From assembly GCF_030272615.1 (NCBI RefSeq), contig NC_081413.1:559959945-560023944 (forward strand): a stretch of DNA of 64,000 bases, written 5' to 3'. Below, in pieces: positions 58,901 through 64,000 of this stretch (the first letter of the stretch is position 1; each line of letters starts with the position of its first letter). A program made the position numbers and the translations under genes. Source of the stretch: Cryptomeria japonica. Lineage: Eukaryota; Streptophyta; Pinopsida; Cupressales; Cupressaceae. The notes under the pieces were generated by a model. The model was not told where the DNA came from, searched no databases, and worked only from the letters and a program-made list of their open reading frames with translations.

Positions 58901-60243
58901 AAAAATCGAATTTAATCGAATCTCCTCTATAAAGCACTGTTATCCGCCTCTAAACACAACTCAGCTGGTCGTGTGTATTCTTTGTATATGCTTTGTATCT
59001 ATTGGGTCATGGGTGTCTCCAATTGCTGGGTCGCCCTTGGATTTTCTCCAACAAGGGTCGCTATTCTGATAATTTATTAGAAGTATACATATATTTAAAA
59101 ATAAACAAAATTATAGAAGGCGAATTTTATCCGAATTTTTTTTTGAATTTTTCCCTTGTCGAATTTCATGGCTGTCGAATTCGAATTCGAATTTGAACCT
59201 TGTGACTTAGCTTCTAGCAATGAAAATGTGCCCTAGGTCAAGGTAGTGGTTGACATAGGGCATGTCTCTCTAGGTGGCAGAGAGAAATGAGGTGTAGTGT
59301 AGCATTTTTAGCCTTCATTTTATTTGTATATTATGTCTCCTTCTTCAATGTAGGTATAGAGTTTATGCTGGCTTATGTAGAATATCTAGGGTTTCATGAG
59401 GATTGCTGCTATGGCAGCTGCTCTATCAGACTTAAGTTATATTTTGCCTAATAATTGCTACACTTGGGACTTGGGAGTAGTTTTTGGTAGCTGTTACCAT
59501 ACAATCTGGAAGTGTTATGTAATTATTCTCATATCAAGGTCAGAGGCCCCTATAGAAATCCCACTATTATATCTAGAAGAATAAAATATTTTCGTTCAGC
59601 TTTGAAAGACCCTTTGGAGTCTTGGAAGATTAACTAGTGGTGAGTAAAGAGATAGAGAAAGATTAAGCAGCAGATGAGAGTGTGAGGATCATGCCATTCT
59701 TTATCCCATATGACCTTGGTCTCCAGAAGTTGTATACTAAATTACTAATCAATTTCCAAAGGGATAATTTTATATTTTATACATATGCATGCATCTATGC
59801 TTGTGTTCAGGTAACACTAGACAAGGCAGCTGTGTATGTCTCAAAAACTACTGTTCAATGTAGAAAGATGAATATCTAGTTTCAATTGTAGCCAGAATCC
59901 TGAACTTATGAGCAATGTTATGATTGCACATGTGACATAATTCTTTAAAAAGGAACAAAAGCAACTGCTATAATTATTAATAACCACCTGCCAAATTTGC
60001 AACTCAATTTTATTATGTCATTTAAGGGCCTTCCGCATGTTCTGTGGGCACTAAATGAAAAAAAGAACAAAAGAACAGAACAGAATTTACAACATATAAA
60101 AGCAACATAAACATAGAGTGGGGGCAGTTACCTTGAGAAATTTCGCTCTCCCAAAGTACTCCTCTTGTTTCAGCCGTGATGTCTTTATATATCGTGAAAC
60201 ATAAGTGGCTCTACCATCTTTAATTCTGAGACCATGGATCATT
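16966..60243 (-). CDS. CCD1: Carotenoid cleavage dioxygenase 1 (9,10(9',10') type), 11 exons, 5' part outside window
   Basis: The spliced minus-strand exons encode 438 residues plus a stop and match the CCD1 family from the GMIHG motif (near residue 101 of Arabidopsis CCD1, 538 aa) to the C-terminus. CCD1 enzymes are cytosolic non-heme iron dioxygenases that cut carotenoids and apocarotenoids at the 9,10 and 9',10' double bonds, giving C13 volatiles such as beta-ionone. The four iron-ligand histidines are visible in [20 protein letters not shown] and PYGFHAFF; the family motifs [25 protein letters not shown] and FVHDENTG are intact. Exons: 60243-60132, 24876-24777, 24564-24502, 19969-19859, 19591-19407, 19174-19036, 18708-18591, 18483-18382, 18215-17964, 17418-17307, 16989-16966. 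Phases agree at all junctions and no stop interrupts, so the gene looks functional. No exon encoding the first ~100 residues was found up to 64000. The CCD1 call is preferred over CCD4/NCED from overall similarity to CCD1 and is from memory, not a search. Confidence 0.93.
17307..17418 (-). CDS. CCD1: CCD1 exon with fourth iron-ligand His (PYGFHAFF)
   Basis: This 112-bp exon encodes [20 protein letters not shown] through [14 protein letters not shown], with the fourth ligand His in GFHA. The acceptor is ACTTGCAG and the donor is TGAG/GTTTGT. Without splicing, the frame would add about 36 unrelated residues. Confidence 0.94.
17964..18215 (-). CDS. CCD1: CCD1 exon (KQRYVYGT...GSEAIFIPR...FVHDENTG)
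   Basis: This 252-bp exon encodes [20 protein letters not shown] through [11 protein letters not shown] and [17 protein letters not shown]. The acceptor is GAGTGCAG and the donor is ACTGG/GTATGG. Confidence 0.95.
18382..18483 (-). CDS. CCD1: CCD1 exon ([20 protein letters not shown]...)
   Basis: This 102-bp exon encodes [20 protein letters not shown] then [13 protein letters not shown]. The acceptor is GATCAG and the donor is GGCAG/GTAAGA. The segment is highly conserved across plant CCD1 proteins. Confidence 0.94.
18591..18708 (-). CDS. CCD1: CCD1 exon ([17 protein letters not shown]...)
   Basis: This 118-bp exon encodes [17 protein letters not shown] and on to [13 protein letters not shown]. 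The acceptor is AAATATTAG and the donor is AACT/GTATGT. The VKEKL.NF.NEL stretch is typical of CCD1. Confidence 0.93.
19036..19174 (-). CDS. CCD1: CCD1 exon with third iron-ligand His (IFHN)
   Basis: This 139-bp exon encodes [20 protein letters not shown] through LPRYAKND and [10 protein letters not shown]. The acceptor is TATCTCAG and the donor is AATG/GTAATG. It joins in phase to CC AAT GCA TGG (ANAW). Confidence 0.95.
19407..19591 (-). CDS. CCD1: CCD1 exon with second iron-ligand His (MMHDFAIT)
   Basis: This 185-bp exon encodes [20 protein letters not shown] through [20 protein letters not shown] and FAPK. The acceptor is TATGTGCAG and the donor is AAAG/GTATTT. MMHD contains the second conserved ligand His. 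Confidence 0.95.
19618..19884. repeat. 133/134-bp tandem duplication across a CCD1 exon-intron boundary
   Basis: Copy one (19618-19750) and copy two (19751-19884) are about 90 percent alike by eye. Copy two holds the live exon end and donor (ACAG/GTAGCA, minus strand). Copy one carries a 26-bp exon remnant, but one G of the donor is gone (ACAGTAGTAG), so it cannot act as a GT donor. The extra copy lies inside the 267-bp intron. Confidence 0.9.
19859..19969 (-). CDS. CCD1: CCD1 exon with first iron-ligand His (FTAHPK)
   Basis: This 111-bp exon encodes [19 protein letters not shown] through [14 protein letters not shown], which holds the first conserved iron-ligand His. The acceptor is CTTTACAG and the donor is ACAG/GTAGCA. 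Its last 26 bp and the adjoining intron were tandemly duplicated (19618-19884). Confidence 0.94.
20166..24386 (+). mobile_element. Solo Copia LTR (TSD ATCAC), split by a later insertion
   Basis: The LTR pieces 20166-20576 and 24298-24386 together match the LTRs of the Copia element at 49592-58014, in the same order, including GTGTAATTATTCA and TTAGTATAAAGATA (TATA box at 20423-20429). The start is TGTTAAATT and the end is TTTTCTTCA. The 5-bp direct repeat ATCAC at 20161-20165 and 24387-24391 brackets it exactly. There is no internal coding region, so this is a solo LTR, in a CCD1 intron. Confidence 0.88.
20577..24297 (+). mobile_element. 3.7-kb LTR-like insertion (TGTTG...CAACA) inside the solo Copia LTR
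   Basis: The insertion interrupts the Copia LTR at a point fixed by alignment with the two other copies. It starts TGTTGATGG and ends CACAACA. The flanks CTTAC and CGTCC agree at 3 of 5 positions, as expected of an old target duplication. It has a TATA-like CTTATATAGTG near 21421, small direct repeats (near 22010-22085 and 23963-24028), and no coding domain. It is likely a solo LTR. Confidence 0.7.
24502..24564 (-). CDS. CCD1: CCD1 exon ([21 protein letters not shown])
   Basis: This 63-bp exon encodes the conserved [20 protein letters not shown] segment, including a glutamate typical of the second iron shell in this family. The acceptor is ATACAG and the donor is CAT/GTAATA. It joins in phase to TAT (Tyr) with the next exon. 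Confidence 0.93.
24565..24776 (-). other. GC-AG intron of CCD1
   Basis: The intron begins GCAAGT after CAG and ends TACAG. The rest of the donor is a perfect match to the consensus, as is usual for GC donors. No in-frame GT donor is available nearby. Confidence 0.85.
24777..24876 (-). CDS. CCD1: CCD1 exon ([11 protein letters not shown]...YGGGT)
   Basis: This 100-bp exon encodes [20 protein letters not shown] through DMSYGGGT. The acceptor is ATCTACAG. The donor is CAG/GCAAGT, a GC rather than GT donor; this is the only site that keeps the frame (GGA ACA G + CC AAC) into the next exon. Confidence 0.92.
25340..26330 (+). pseudogene. LINE ORF1 remnant (DUF4283-like)
   Basis: Segments such as [20 protein letters not shown] and [20 protein letters not shown] fit the plant LINE ORF1/DUF4283 family, followed by a damaged zinc-knuckle-like stretch ([11 protein letters not shown]). 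Stops occur throughout. Confidence 0.65.
26932..28480 (+). mobile_element. 1,549-bp solo LTR with TSD GTTAC, carrying a minisatellite
   Basis: The element starts TGTTATCACAAAAGC and ends ATAAAATGACAATA, where the final CA seems mutated to TA. Direct repeats GTTAC at 26927-26931 and 28481-28485 flank it exactly, and deleting one copy plus the element restores the LINE endonuclease frame. It contains a TATA-like TTTATATAG at about 27576 and no coding domain. Confidence 0.85.
27915..28345. repeat. Minisatellite of two alternating GC-rich units (about 43-46 bp)
   Basis: One unit resembles AAGGAACTTGGGAACCTGGG followed by GGTTCCGGAGTTC. The other resembles GGGTAACTTCGGAGAC followed by GGGTCACCGAAGTTGGGAAG. 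They alternate irregularly over about 430 bp. The array is open in at least two forward and three reverse frames because the units lack stop triplets. These frames are not genes. Confidence 0.85.
29160..29748 (+). pseudogene. LINE reverse transcriptase, N-terminal part
   Basis: An open frame from 29473 encodes [20 protein letters not shown], then [20 protein letters not shown] and KMDVEKAFD. These are the conserved first blocks of L1 reverse transcriptase. It stops abruptly where the Gypsy LTR begins at 29749. Confidence 0.85.
29749..30080 (-). repeat. Gypsy 3' LTR (332 bp)
   Basis: The plus strand runs TGTTTACTCCCTACGG to GCCGTCTACA. It is bordered by target repeat ATTGT on the left and by the polypurine tract (30081 onward, minus strand) on the right. 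Confidence 0.93.
30227..30253. repeat. Hairpin in the Gypsy 3' untranslated region
   Basis: GAGTTGCTCCGTACGGAGC followed by CGCAACTC forms a nearly perfect palindrome with one unpaired C, about 150 bp inside the 3' LTR. Confidence 0.7.
30946..30968. repeat. CT microsatellite
   Basis: About ten CT dinucleotides in a row lie within the Gypsy 3' region. Confidence 0.85.
31890..32594 (-). CDS. Extra ORF downstream of Gypsy pol (plant-transposon-protein-like), 234 aa
   Basis: This is the longest open frame in the window. It lies between integrase and the 3' LTR on the element's coding strand. The N-terminal third is basic and Ser-rich ([13 protein letters not shown]). The rest has [47 protein letters not shown] and [17 protein letters not shown]. 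This order recalls the putative plant transposon protein domain found with Athila-type elements. No signal peptide or membrane span is evident, so an envelope role is not supported. Function unknown; sequence beyond its stop seems to continue the same theme in broken frames. Confidence 0.55.
   Translation of the reverse strand: MWRPYGGEKFGMVRTSIGDPRQGNKNRYSNGLPRANKRAVIHIMTTSSIANMASSSKKKNRSHVQKDEPMIAHTMTCKNVTGIECRTWWREVPDDHLLKESMCRVEVDKAIQMLIFNLWEFEPVLRTLIARYDEHSKRFIVEFWRHQVSIYYRLSEFTRVFGIPSKGFKVVKPATKMEDKCFLLQLVCRNDLTNAQWKGLWNSSNSQGVKKSYIAMAKWHCIMDLIKSCLMGVN
32922..33748 (+). mobile_element. 827-bp solo LTR inside the Gypsy element
   Basis: It starts TGTTGATGTGTAGC and ends AAACTCAACA. Near its 3' end lie GGGTTTTTCACC and GGTTTTCCCAGGG, typical of plant Copia LTR ends, and TATAAATG lies near 33231. 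Flanks TGGCA and CGACA agree at 3 of 5 positions. Its first 80 bp align with the LTR at 37874-38401, which supports the chosen start. Confidence 0.65.
32973..33004. repeat. Stem-loop 2 of the 827-bp LTR
   Basis: AAATGCTAA and TTAGCATTT pair over 9 bp around GGCC-TATC-GGCC. Stem-loop 1 (CTAGGTCGG with CTGACCTAG, 32935-32965) lies just before it. Confidence 0.85.
35325..36859 (-). pseudogene. Gypsy integrase, with internal tandem duplication
   Basis: Zinc-finger region [16 protein letters not shown] with H.GGHMG, core segments RWGLNFVGP and [38 protein letters not shown], and a C-terminal WLGPY motif are read in several frames. A 221-bp tandem duplication (35511-35952) repeats the C-terminal part. 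Confidence 0.85.
35511..35952 (-). repeat. 221-bp tandem duplication in the Gypsy integrase C-terminal region
   Basis: Copy one (35511-35731) and copy two (35732-35952) both begin ATCCAATGTGAAGAGTTTC and end CATCATACGTC, with only scattered differences. The unit covers the WLGPY segment. Confidence 0.92.
36960..37339 (-). pseudogene. Gypsy RNase H
   Basis: The frame at 37127-37339 encodes [16 protein letters not shown] then [20 protein letters not shown] and FRHYLL, the typical Gypsy RNase H blocks. It is cut by a stop shortly after FYVDH. Confidence 0.82.
37874..38401 (-). mobile_element. 528-bp solo LTR in Gypsy reverse transcriptase, TSD CTTGG
   Basis: On the minus strand it runs TGTTGATGATATAGCG to AAAATCAACA, with 7-bp perfect inverted ends. 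CTTGG (CCAAG on plus, 37869-37873 and 38402-38406) flanks it. Removing it joins [10 protein letters not shown] to [12 protein letters not shown], restoring the expected linker. Confidence 0.88.
38314..38353. repeat. Stem-loop 2 of the 528-bp LTR
   Basis: ATCAAATGTGT and ACACATTTGAT form an 11-bp stem around an inner GGCC...GGCC pair. The equivalent position of the related LTR has a different but also complementary stem (32973-33004). Confidence 0.85.
38829..39386 (-). pseudogene. Gypsy aspartic protease
   Basis: A frame of 185 codons encodes [20 protein letters not shown], with DDGS in place of the usual DSGS/DTGA catalytic triplet, then [13 protein letters not shown] and [11 protein letters not shown]. 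The length and order fit a retropepsin before reverse transcriptase. Confidence 0.8.
39632..41300 (-). pseudogene. Gypsy gag remnant with CCHC zinc knuckles
   Basis: The N-terminal part is rich in Ser and acidic residues. It is followed by [20 protein letters not shown] and then cysteine-rich segments [40 protein letters not shown] and [14 protein letters not shown], four successive knuckle-like motifs. Four such motifs in a row are more than most plant gags have. The frame is broken between 40180 and 40990. Confidence 0.8.
41886..41903 (-). promoter_or_regulatory. Gypsy primer-binding site
   Basis: The minus strand reads TTTTGGTATCGTTGCCGA directly inside the 5' LTR. It resembles the tRNA-Asp-type site of Athila/Tat elements with several changes; a different tRNA cannot be excluded. 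Confidence 0.55.
41904..42239 (-). repeat. Gypsy 5' LTR (336 bp)
   Basis: It matches the 3' LTR throughout. The outermost TG seen in the other LTR has become TA at the inner boundary. It ends GCCGTCTACA before target repeat ATTGT. Confidence 0.92.
42240..43121 (+). pseudogene. LINE reverse transcriptase, C-terminal part, active site mutated
   Basis: The frame resumes after the ATTGT duplication with TGT ATT TTT AAG GAA. Blocks recognisable in mixed frames are [26 protein letters not shown] and [13 protein letters not shown]. The [FY]xDD catalytic box reads FVDA, so the second Asp is lost. The remnant ends at the solo LTR at 43122. Confidence 0.8.
43122..47613 (+). mobile_element. 4,492-bp solo LTR with TSD CTTAA, inserted in the LINE
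   Basis: It starts TGTGAAGACCCCAAGTCC and ends AAGGGGACATTACA; the ends are imperfect inverted repeats. CTTAA at 43117-43121 and 47614-47618 flanks it. TTTATATAGGCC near 44611 is a plausible TATA box. There is no coding domain; its short open frames are chance. It contains an 85-bp tandem repeat. Its large size is unusual for a solo LTR. Confidence 0.85.
46050..46300. repeat. 85-bp unit tandem repeat (about three copies) in the 4.5-kb LTR
   Basis: GGCGCC recurs at 46065, 46150 and 46235, each followed by CTTGGGCGGAA and then ATTCATG.AATTTGTCC. The second and third units are the most alike. Confidence 0.85.
47614..49060 (+). pseudogene. LINE 3' part: zinc segment and RNase H remnant
   Basis: After the second CTTAA copy the LINE continues with [19 protein letters not shown] (near 48216) and an RNase H start [20 protein letters not shown] (near 48640). 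Stops and frame changes are frequent. No poly(A) tail was fixed. Confidence 0.75.
49592..50144 (+). repeat. Copia 5' LTR (553 bp)
   Basis: It starts TGTTCAGTT and ends AATTTCTTCA. The TATA box TATAAAG at 49852-49858 is conserved in the solo LTR (20423) and the 3' LTR (57729). Confidence 0.9.
50145..50156 (+). promoter_or_regulatory. Copia primer-binding site
   Basis: TGGTATTAAAGC lies directly after the 5' LTR and differs at two positions from the initiator-tRNA-Met type TGGTATCAGAGC. Confidence 0.8.
50900..51260 (+). pseudogene. Copia gag zinc knuckle and protease start
   Basis: The knuckle [14 protein letters not shown] (50956-50997) has perfect CX2CX4HX4C spacing. Then [13 protein letters not shown] (near 51118) is the Copia protease start, with the catalytic DSG changed to DKG. 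The frame breaks before a large insertion. Confidence 0.8.
51460..51875. repeat. Seven dispersed AGCTCAAAGACT motifs
   Basis: AGCTCAAAGACT (once AATCTCAAAGACT) recurs about every 40-80 bp over 400 bp, in the same orientation, with unrelated sequence between. Confidence 0.8.
53690..54035. repeat. Degenerate 57-62-bp tandem repeat, six units
   Basis: Each unit begins AAAATCGGGTTTTTTGGA (variants) and continues to CAAGTTTAAAAT. Starts are near 53692, 53748, 53805, 53865, 53923 and 53985. Confidence 0.8.
54550..56102 (+). pseudogene. Copia pol remnant: protease end, reverse transcriptase, RNase H; integrase missing
   Basis: The protease/pre-integrase segment [20 protein letters not shown] is followed directly by reverse transcriptase ([25 protein letters not shown] with a frame change, VDDLFIV with an intact VDD box near 55461). 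RNase H follows ([11 protein letters not shown], near 55955). The integrase core is absent, so a deletion removed it. Many stops. Confidence 0.85.
56103..57060 (+). mobile_element. 958-bp insertion in the Copia RNase H, TSD TGAGT
   Basis: The sequence starts (T)TGTCATGTCCCCTCCC, an LTR-like start, and ends CATACTTGTCC. TGAGT at 56098-56102 and 57061-57065 flanks it, and the RNase H segment resumes with C-I-G-K-L-R, matching the family W-L-R-K-L. The right end lacks CA, so it may be mutated or another element type. Likely a solo LTR. Confidence 0.7.
57137..58014 (+). repeat. Copia 3' LTR with a 347-bp insertion
   Basis: It starts TGTTGATTATTTTAGC after the purine-rich GCTAAGATGGAG and ends AAATTTCTTCA. 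The LTR is continuous with the other copies except for the insertion at 57327-57673. Confidence 0.9.
57327..57673 (+). mobile_element. 347-bp LTR-like insertion in the Copia 3' LTR
   Basis: The insertion is absent from the 5' LTR and the solo LTR. It starts TGTTGTAGTC and ends AGTAAACA. Flanks AAGGA and AATGC agree at 3 of 5 positions. It has GAATAAAG near its middle and no coding capacity. Confidence 0.6.
58015..58823. other. Intron DNA without recognised features
   Basis: No coding homology or repeat boundary was recognised between the Copia element and the MITE. Confidence 0.5.
58832..59210. mobile_element. 379-bp MITE, hAT-like, 8-bp TSD CTTCTAGC
   Basis: It begins CTAAGTCACAGG and ends CCTTGTGACTTAG, which are inverted repeats; TTCGAATT-type sequence continues the symmetry inward on both sides. 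The exact 8-bp direct repeat CTTCTAGC at 58824-58831 and 59211-59218 flanks it. An 8-bp duplication is characteristic of hAT elements, though the terminal CTAAG is not a standard hAT end. No transposase. Confidence 0.85.
59219..60131. other. Intron DNA without recognised features
   Basis: AT-rich sequence up to the CCD1 exon at 60132. No coding region or repeat boundary was recognised. Confidence 0.5.
60132..60243 (-). CDS. CCD1: CCD1 exon (first in window; MIHG...AKFLK)
   Basis: This 112-bp exon begins with the last base of a Gly codon and encodes [20 protein letters not shown] and onwards to AKFLK. The acceptor is TTTTTTGCACAG and the donor is AAG/GTAACT. It lies 35 kb from the next exon. 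The exon that should encode HWFDGDG upstream is not in the window. Confidence 0.93.
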
Positions 60244-63200
60244 CTGTGCAAAAAACATTATATAAAGAAATGTAAGAAAATATTGATATTGCTAATATGG
60301 CTCTCTGCAAGATATTGAACATGTTAATGGCTCTAAACCACATAAGATCAGATTATCCACTGATGGTGCATTCTGAAATGGAATTTATACAAGAAAAAAT
60401 AGTTTTAAGTTGGCAAAGTTAGGTTCTTTTGAGGTGCTTGAACTCAAGGTGAGACTTCATATCATTATAATTCTTCTTTACCGTGTCTCAGAGAATATTA
60501 AATAATATTGCTTCATATATTTCAAGTATTATATGATAAGGAAATAAAGATAGCGCTCTTATTCTCTCATATTGTTTTCTATTAGTCTTTTTCGCTGTCC
60601 ATCCATCTCTGAGTTGAAAAAGAACAAGCAGCAAAGAACTTGTTATAAACTTTGTAGATATTTTTTGTTTGATAAGGGTAAATTTGTCTAGCTAACCAGC
60701 TATATAAATTGTGCAGTGTTGCAAATTATCTTTTGGGGTTTCTTTGCTTTAATCTTCAATTATAATTAATTATTTATCAAACATTTTGAAGGAGAAAGAT
60801 TGATTGGACACCCATAAACGTTGGCTACAGCTTAAATTGTTAGAAATATTAAGAATGCCTACTTAGTTAATTTAATTATTATTTTGGATAATCATTAGGA
60901 TGTAAATGGTCATTTATACCTACAGTACCGAAATCTTGATTGTATTAAATAATTTCCATTTGGGAATTCGCAATAATGAATTCTTACTCTTCAATTTCTA
61001 ATGTTCTAGCTTCTCCATCATGCAGACTTAGAACTATTCTCTGAGCCATGGCTCATGCACGGTAAATAATAATAAATATATTTGTGATGTGATATTGTGA
61101 TGTCTATGCAATGATGAAGATAAGGCACAATCCAAAGTGAAGGTGTGAACCCCAGCATTTCTCAGTACAAAACTGAAGCAACACTGTTCTGTTTTCCATG
61201 CCCTTTGCAAAGGTAGGGTGCCATTTTAATAGGGTGCCATTTTAAGTCTAATCCTATACTACAACTTTTGGGCATTTACTGACTAATACATTTTTCACCT
61301 TTCCCACCACTATTTGTTAGTGTTAGGTCGATTCTTTTCAATGAGAATTGAATGGTGTGCAGCAGGTGTTTCTGTTCAGGAAGCCAATTCTTCTGTGGGG
61401 AGTTTCAAGCCCGGACCTATTACTGAACTCTTTCAACTCTGAAAGTTAGAAGATCTGGGCATCCATGGGGTTCAATTATAGGCTGAAAGAGAGACTGATT
61501 TGAGGAGAAGAGTGGAGGATGGAGAACAAGATTTGAAGCACCAGAATCTTCTTGTGAAGGTGAGGTGGAGCTCAATGAAGCAGTGCCACAGAGTAGAGCC
61601 AATATAAAGTCCACAAATATTTATATACACAGCAGCAGAACTCTTGCATTCTAATATGGTTGAACATTTCACTAAACATTCCATAACCTTGGCAGACAGC
61701 TGAACCACCAGAAGGCCATTCTTCCATGGTGTAAGAAATGAAGCACCAAAGTGATGCAACAAACTGATGAAGGAAGGAGTGAAAGAGCATAACCCTCCAA
61801 CACATATGATCCAAGCACCTTCACTATGCTGGATGCCACAGGAACCGTTCTCGGGCATATCTTTCCATCCACAACACTGACACCAAGTCCTACAGATAAT
61901 AGCACAGTGTGTGGATAATTCAGAGAAAGCACCAATGCTTTTATGAGGTCCCAACAAGACTACGTGCTCAGAATGTGGTGATGTTGTTTGCTCCAGATGT
62001 TCAATTCAAGTACATAGGATTTGCTATGTGAAAGCAGTCCCTTACAACAAAAGATTCTGAGTCATCAAATGTATAAGAAGATATACCAAAAAGAATATAT
62101 CCCATATTGAGGAAAATAAACTTTTATTTTAACACACATAGTCATACACATCAAATGTCCTAGTAATTTGACACTCTCAATAGAAGAATTCTTTGAGCCA
62201 TAAAAGTCCACTGGACTGAATAACAATACACTACTCTTGGATGCCTTATGAAGAGTGTATTGTACTCTTCAAATAAGACATCTTTCTATAGCTAAATAGT
62301 GTTTGCAGAATGAATTTTATAAGCCCCAAAGAGACCAAGAAAAATGGTAGGGCCAAAATCAATGCTCAGGGACAAACAATTGCTGAATGATGATGAAAAA
62401 GTTGAAAAAATTCCAATGCAACTGGCAGACATCAAAAGTCAACTACTAGAATTTGAGTAAGAAGTTTAAAATGATCCAATAGTGATGATCATACTCTGTA
62501 CTCTAATTTCCCCAACTGAAGTGTTTGTTACCTCCTTGAGCATCTCCAATTGCAAAGTTACATATCAAGACCTTGTTGGATTACTTCAACAACAAGAATT
62601 ACAGCAAGCTTTGACAACAATGGAAAAGAAAAGGTTCTTTCTTTCCAAAAAGAATGGAAGATCTTTCAGCCAAATAGGGAAGCCCTTTGGCCAAATAAAA
62701 GTTCCTGCAACTTAAAGAGTTTTATGAGAAAGGTGAAGAACTACAGCCAATAGTAACTTGTCAAATTGTCGCAAGTTATCCCATGACACAAAAGACTTGA
62801 TATAGAGGATTTGCACAGAAAAATTAAGAAAATATTGAAGGCCACAAAAGACACCAAAATCTACAACATCAAAACAATATTACCAATGATGTTGAGAATA
62901 ATTATGTAAAAAATGCTAAAAGTAATTATGAAGTAGTCATCCAAGTGCTGACCTAGTTCCATAATGTACTAAAAGACGAAAAGGAACATGTCTAGGAGGA
63001 AAGACTAGATTCACAGCTAAAATAGCATAGGACAGTCAATCTAAGAATGCTCTCAAAATTAGAGGTAAAGCTATATTCCTCTGTCTCGCTGTAAAAATAA
63101 ATTTGAATTCAAATGCATCTTGTTCGTTTCTCAAATGAAGAGGAATCTAATGTCAGTGAGTCACATGATCGACAACAATTTGAAAATTAAATGATGTGAA

Positions 63201-64000
63201 AGGATGTCACAAATTTTGTCTAATTAAAGAAAAAGACAAGCATAGTAAAAATGTGGCAAAGAGTCTAGAGAGGCATGTTCATCTTTGGTGCCATACCCAC
63301 TAAATGAAACCTCGTTTATTTTTGTTTTTGTTGAATAACAAAGTTCCCTATGGCATCAATAGTTTGGAGATTTAAGTCTTGCTTATCTGATGGCAACAAG
63401 CAAGCAATAGATAATCCAGGACTACCAACCATACAGGAAGGAAATTTTGTTCTAGCAGTGTCATTGGTAAGTAACAAGATTTGAAGTTCAACAATGGCAA
63501 ATCACATCAAAGTTTAAACCAAAGTCATTCTTGACTTGGTTCACAATGATCTATGCATACCTTTTCCTCAATCTTTCAGTGTCAGTCAGTACTACTTCTT
63601 GATGATTACTCCATAAAGATGTGGGTGTCCTTGAAGAATATTTCTGAAACTTTTCAACACTTCAATAGATAGTCCATGGGCGAATAGCTATGAAGGGTAA
63701 GGAAATTTCATTCTAGTTATGTCACTGGGTGCCCTTTGAGATTTCAGTAAATTGCATGTTTGAAATAGCTCATGACTTTGTTGCCCTACTGGTATTGGCA
63801 CCGGTCTGCTGTAAACTTCACTTCTCATCACCCCAAAACAAAAACAATACATTAAAATCACTTTCTTTCAGTTATGGTTTGGTAGGTTTTTCCAACTTTT
63901 GAGCATAAAAGGTATACCAACCTAGATATATCCATTTCATTCAAGCTCATGCCTAGTAAGTTTTCTGTTGTAAAAGGTGTGCAGCCTTGTTTGTCAAACT
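60244..64000 (-). other. Partial CCD1 intron extending beyond the window
   Basis: The expected upstream exon motifs (HWFDGDG, RVGPNPKF) were sought on the minus strand and not seen, so this whole stretch is taken as intron. A 161-codon minus-strand frame at 61472-61957 and short plus-strand frames near 62482-62753 have no recognised domain. Confidence 0.6.

Larger units (their letters stand above)
24877..60131 (-). other. 35.3-kb CCD1 intron filled with nested transposons
   Basis: The interval between exon 60132-60243 and exon 24777-24876 has a GTAACT donor and an ATCTACAG acceptor. It contains a LINE broken by three insertions, a complete Copia element with later insertions, and a MITE. Protein phase is preserved across it, so this is an intron and not two gene fragments, unless transcript data show otherwise. 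Confidence 0.85.

Noticed and set aside
61472-63400. Upstream CCD1 exons
   Set aside because: No HWFDGDG or RVGPNPKF coding segment was found on the minus strand up to 64000, so the remaining exons are placed outside the window.
1-64000. CRISPR arrays, bacterial operons, organelle DNA, rRNA and tRNA genes
   Set aside because: No regular short repeat-spacer array, no closely packed genes, and no recognisable RNA gene; intron and retrotransposon structure shows plant nuclear DNA.

Overview
This is nuclear DNA of a seed plant with a large, repeat-swollen genome, most likely a gymnosperm such as a conifer. That is an inference from the low GC, one very long intron (35,255 bp), the density of old nested LTR retrotransposons, and many solo LTRs. 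The species cannot be named from the sequence alone.

Only one host gene is convincingly present: a carotenoid cleavage dioxygenase of the CCD1 type on the minus strand. Eleven exons run from 60243 down to the stop codon at 16966-16968. They encode the C-terminal 438 residues, including all four iron-binding histidines. Splice phases agree at every junction, and no stop or frameshift is seen. The 5' exons (about 100 residues) and the promoter lie beyond position 64000.

Layout. 1-1601: 3' end of a SIRE-like Copia element with its LTR. 1602-9690: mostly featureless AT-rich DNA with a GC-rich island near 5.3-5.66 kb. 9.87-11.4 kb: dead Ty3/Gypsy gag-protease remnant. 13161-14598: LTR plus primer-binding site of a leftward Copia element. 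14.6-16.9 kb: sequence downstream of CCD1. 16966-24876: ten CCD1 exons. The intron at 19970-24501 holds a solo Copia LTR (duplication ATCAC) that was itself split by a 3.7-kb LTR-like element. 24877-60131: the giant intron.

The giant intron is a stack of insertions. A plus-strand LINE (about 25.3-49.06 kb) is broken by three elements with exact 5-bp target duplications: a 1,549-bp solo LTR carrying a minisatellite (GTTAC), a 12.5-kb minus-strand Ty3/Gypsy element (ATTGT), and a 4,492-bp solo LTR (CTTAA). The Gypsy element contains two related solo LTRs of its own (one with duplication CTTGG). To the right lies an 8.4-kb Copia element (49592-58014, duplication AATTT) of the same family as the solo LTR in the 4.5-kb intron, itself carrying about three later insertions. 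Then comes a 379-bp MITE with an 8-bp duplication (CTTCTAGC). All transposon reading frames examined are degenerate.

No prokaryote-like system, CRISPR array, rRNA or tRNA gene was found. The most unusual observations are: paired stem-loops conserved in structure but not in sequence at the 5' ends of two related LTRs; a tandem duplication of a CCD1 exon/intron boundary whose extra splice donor is dead; a GC-AG intron; and an extra open frame downstream of pol in the Gypsy element.
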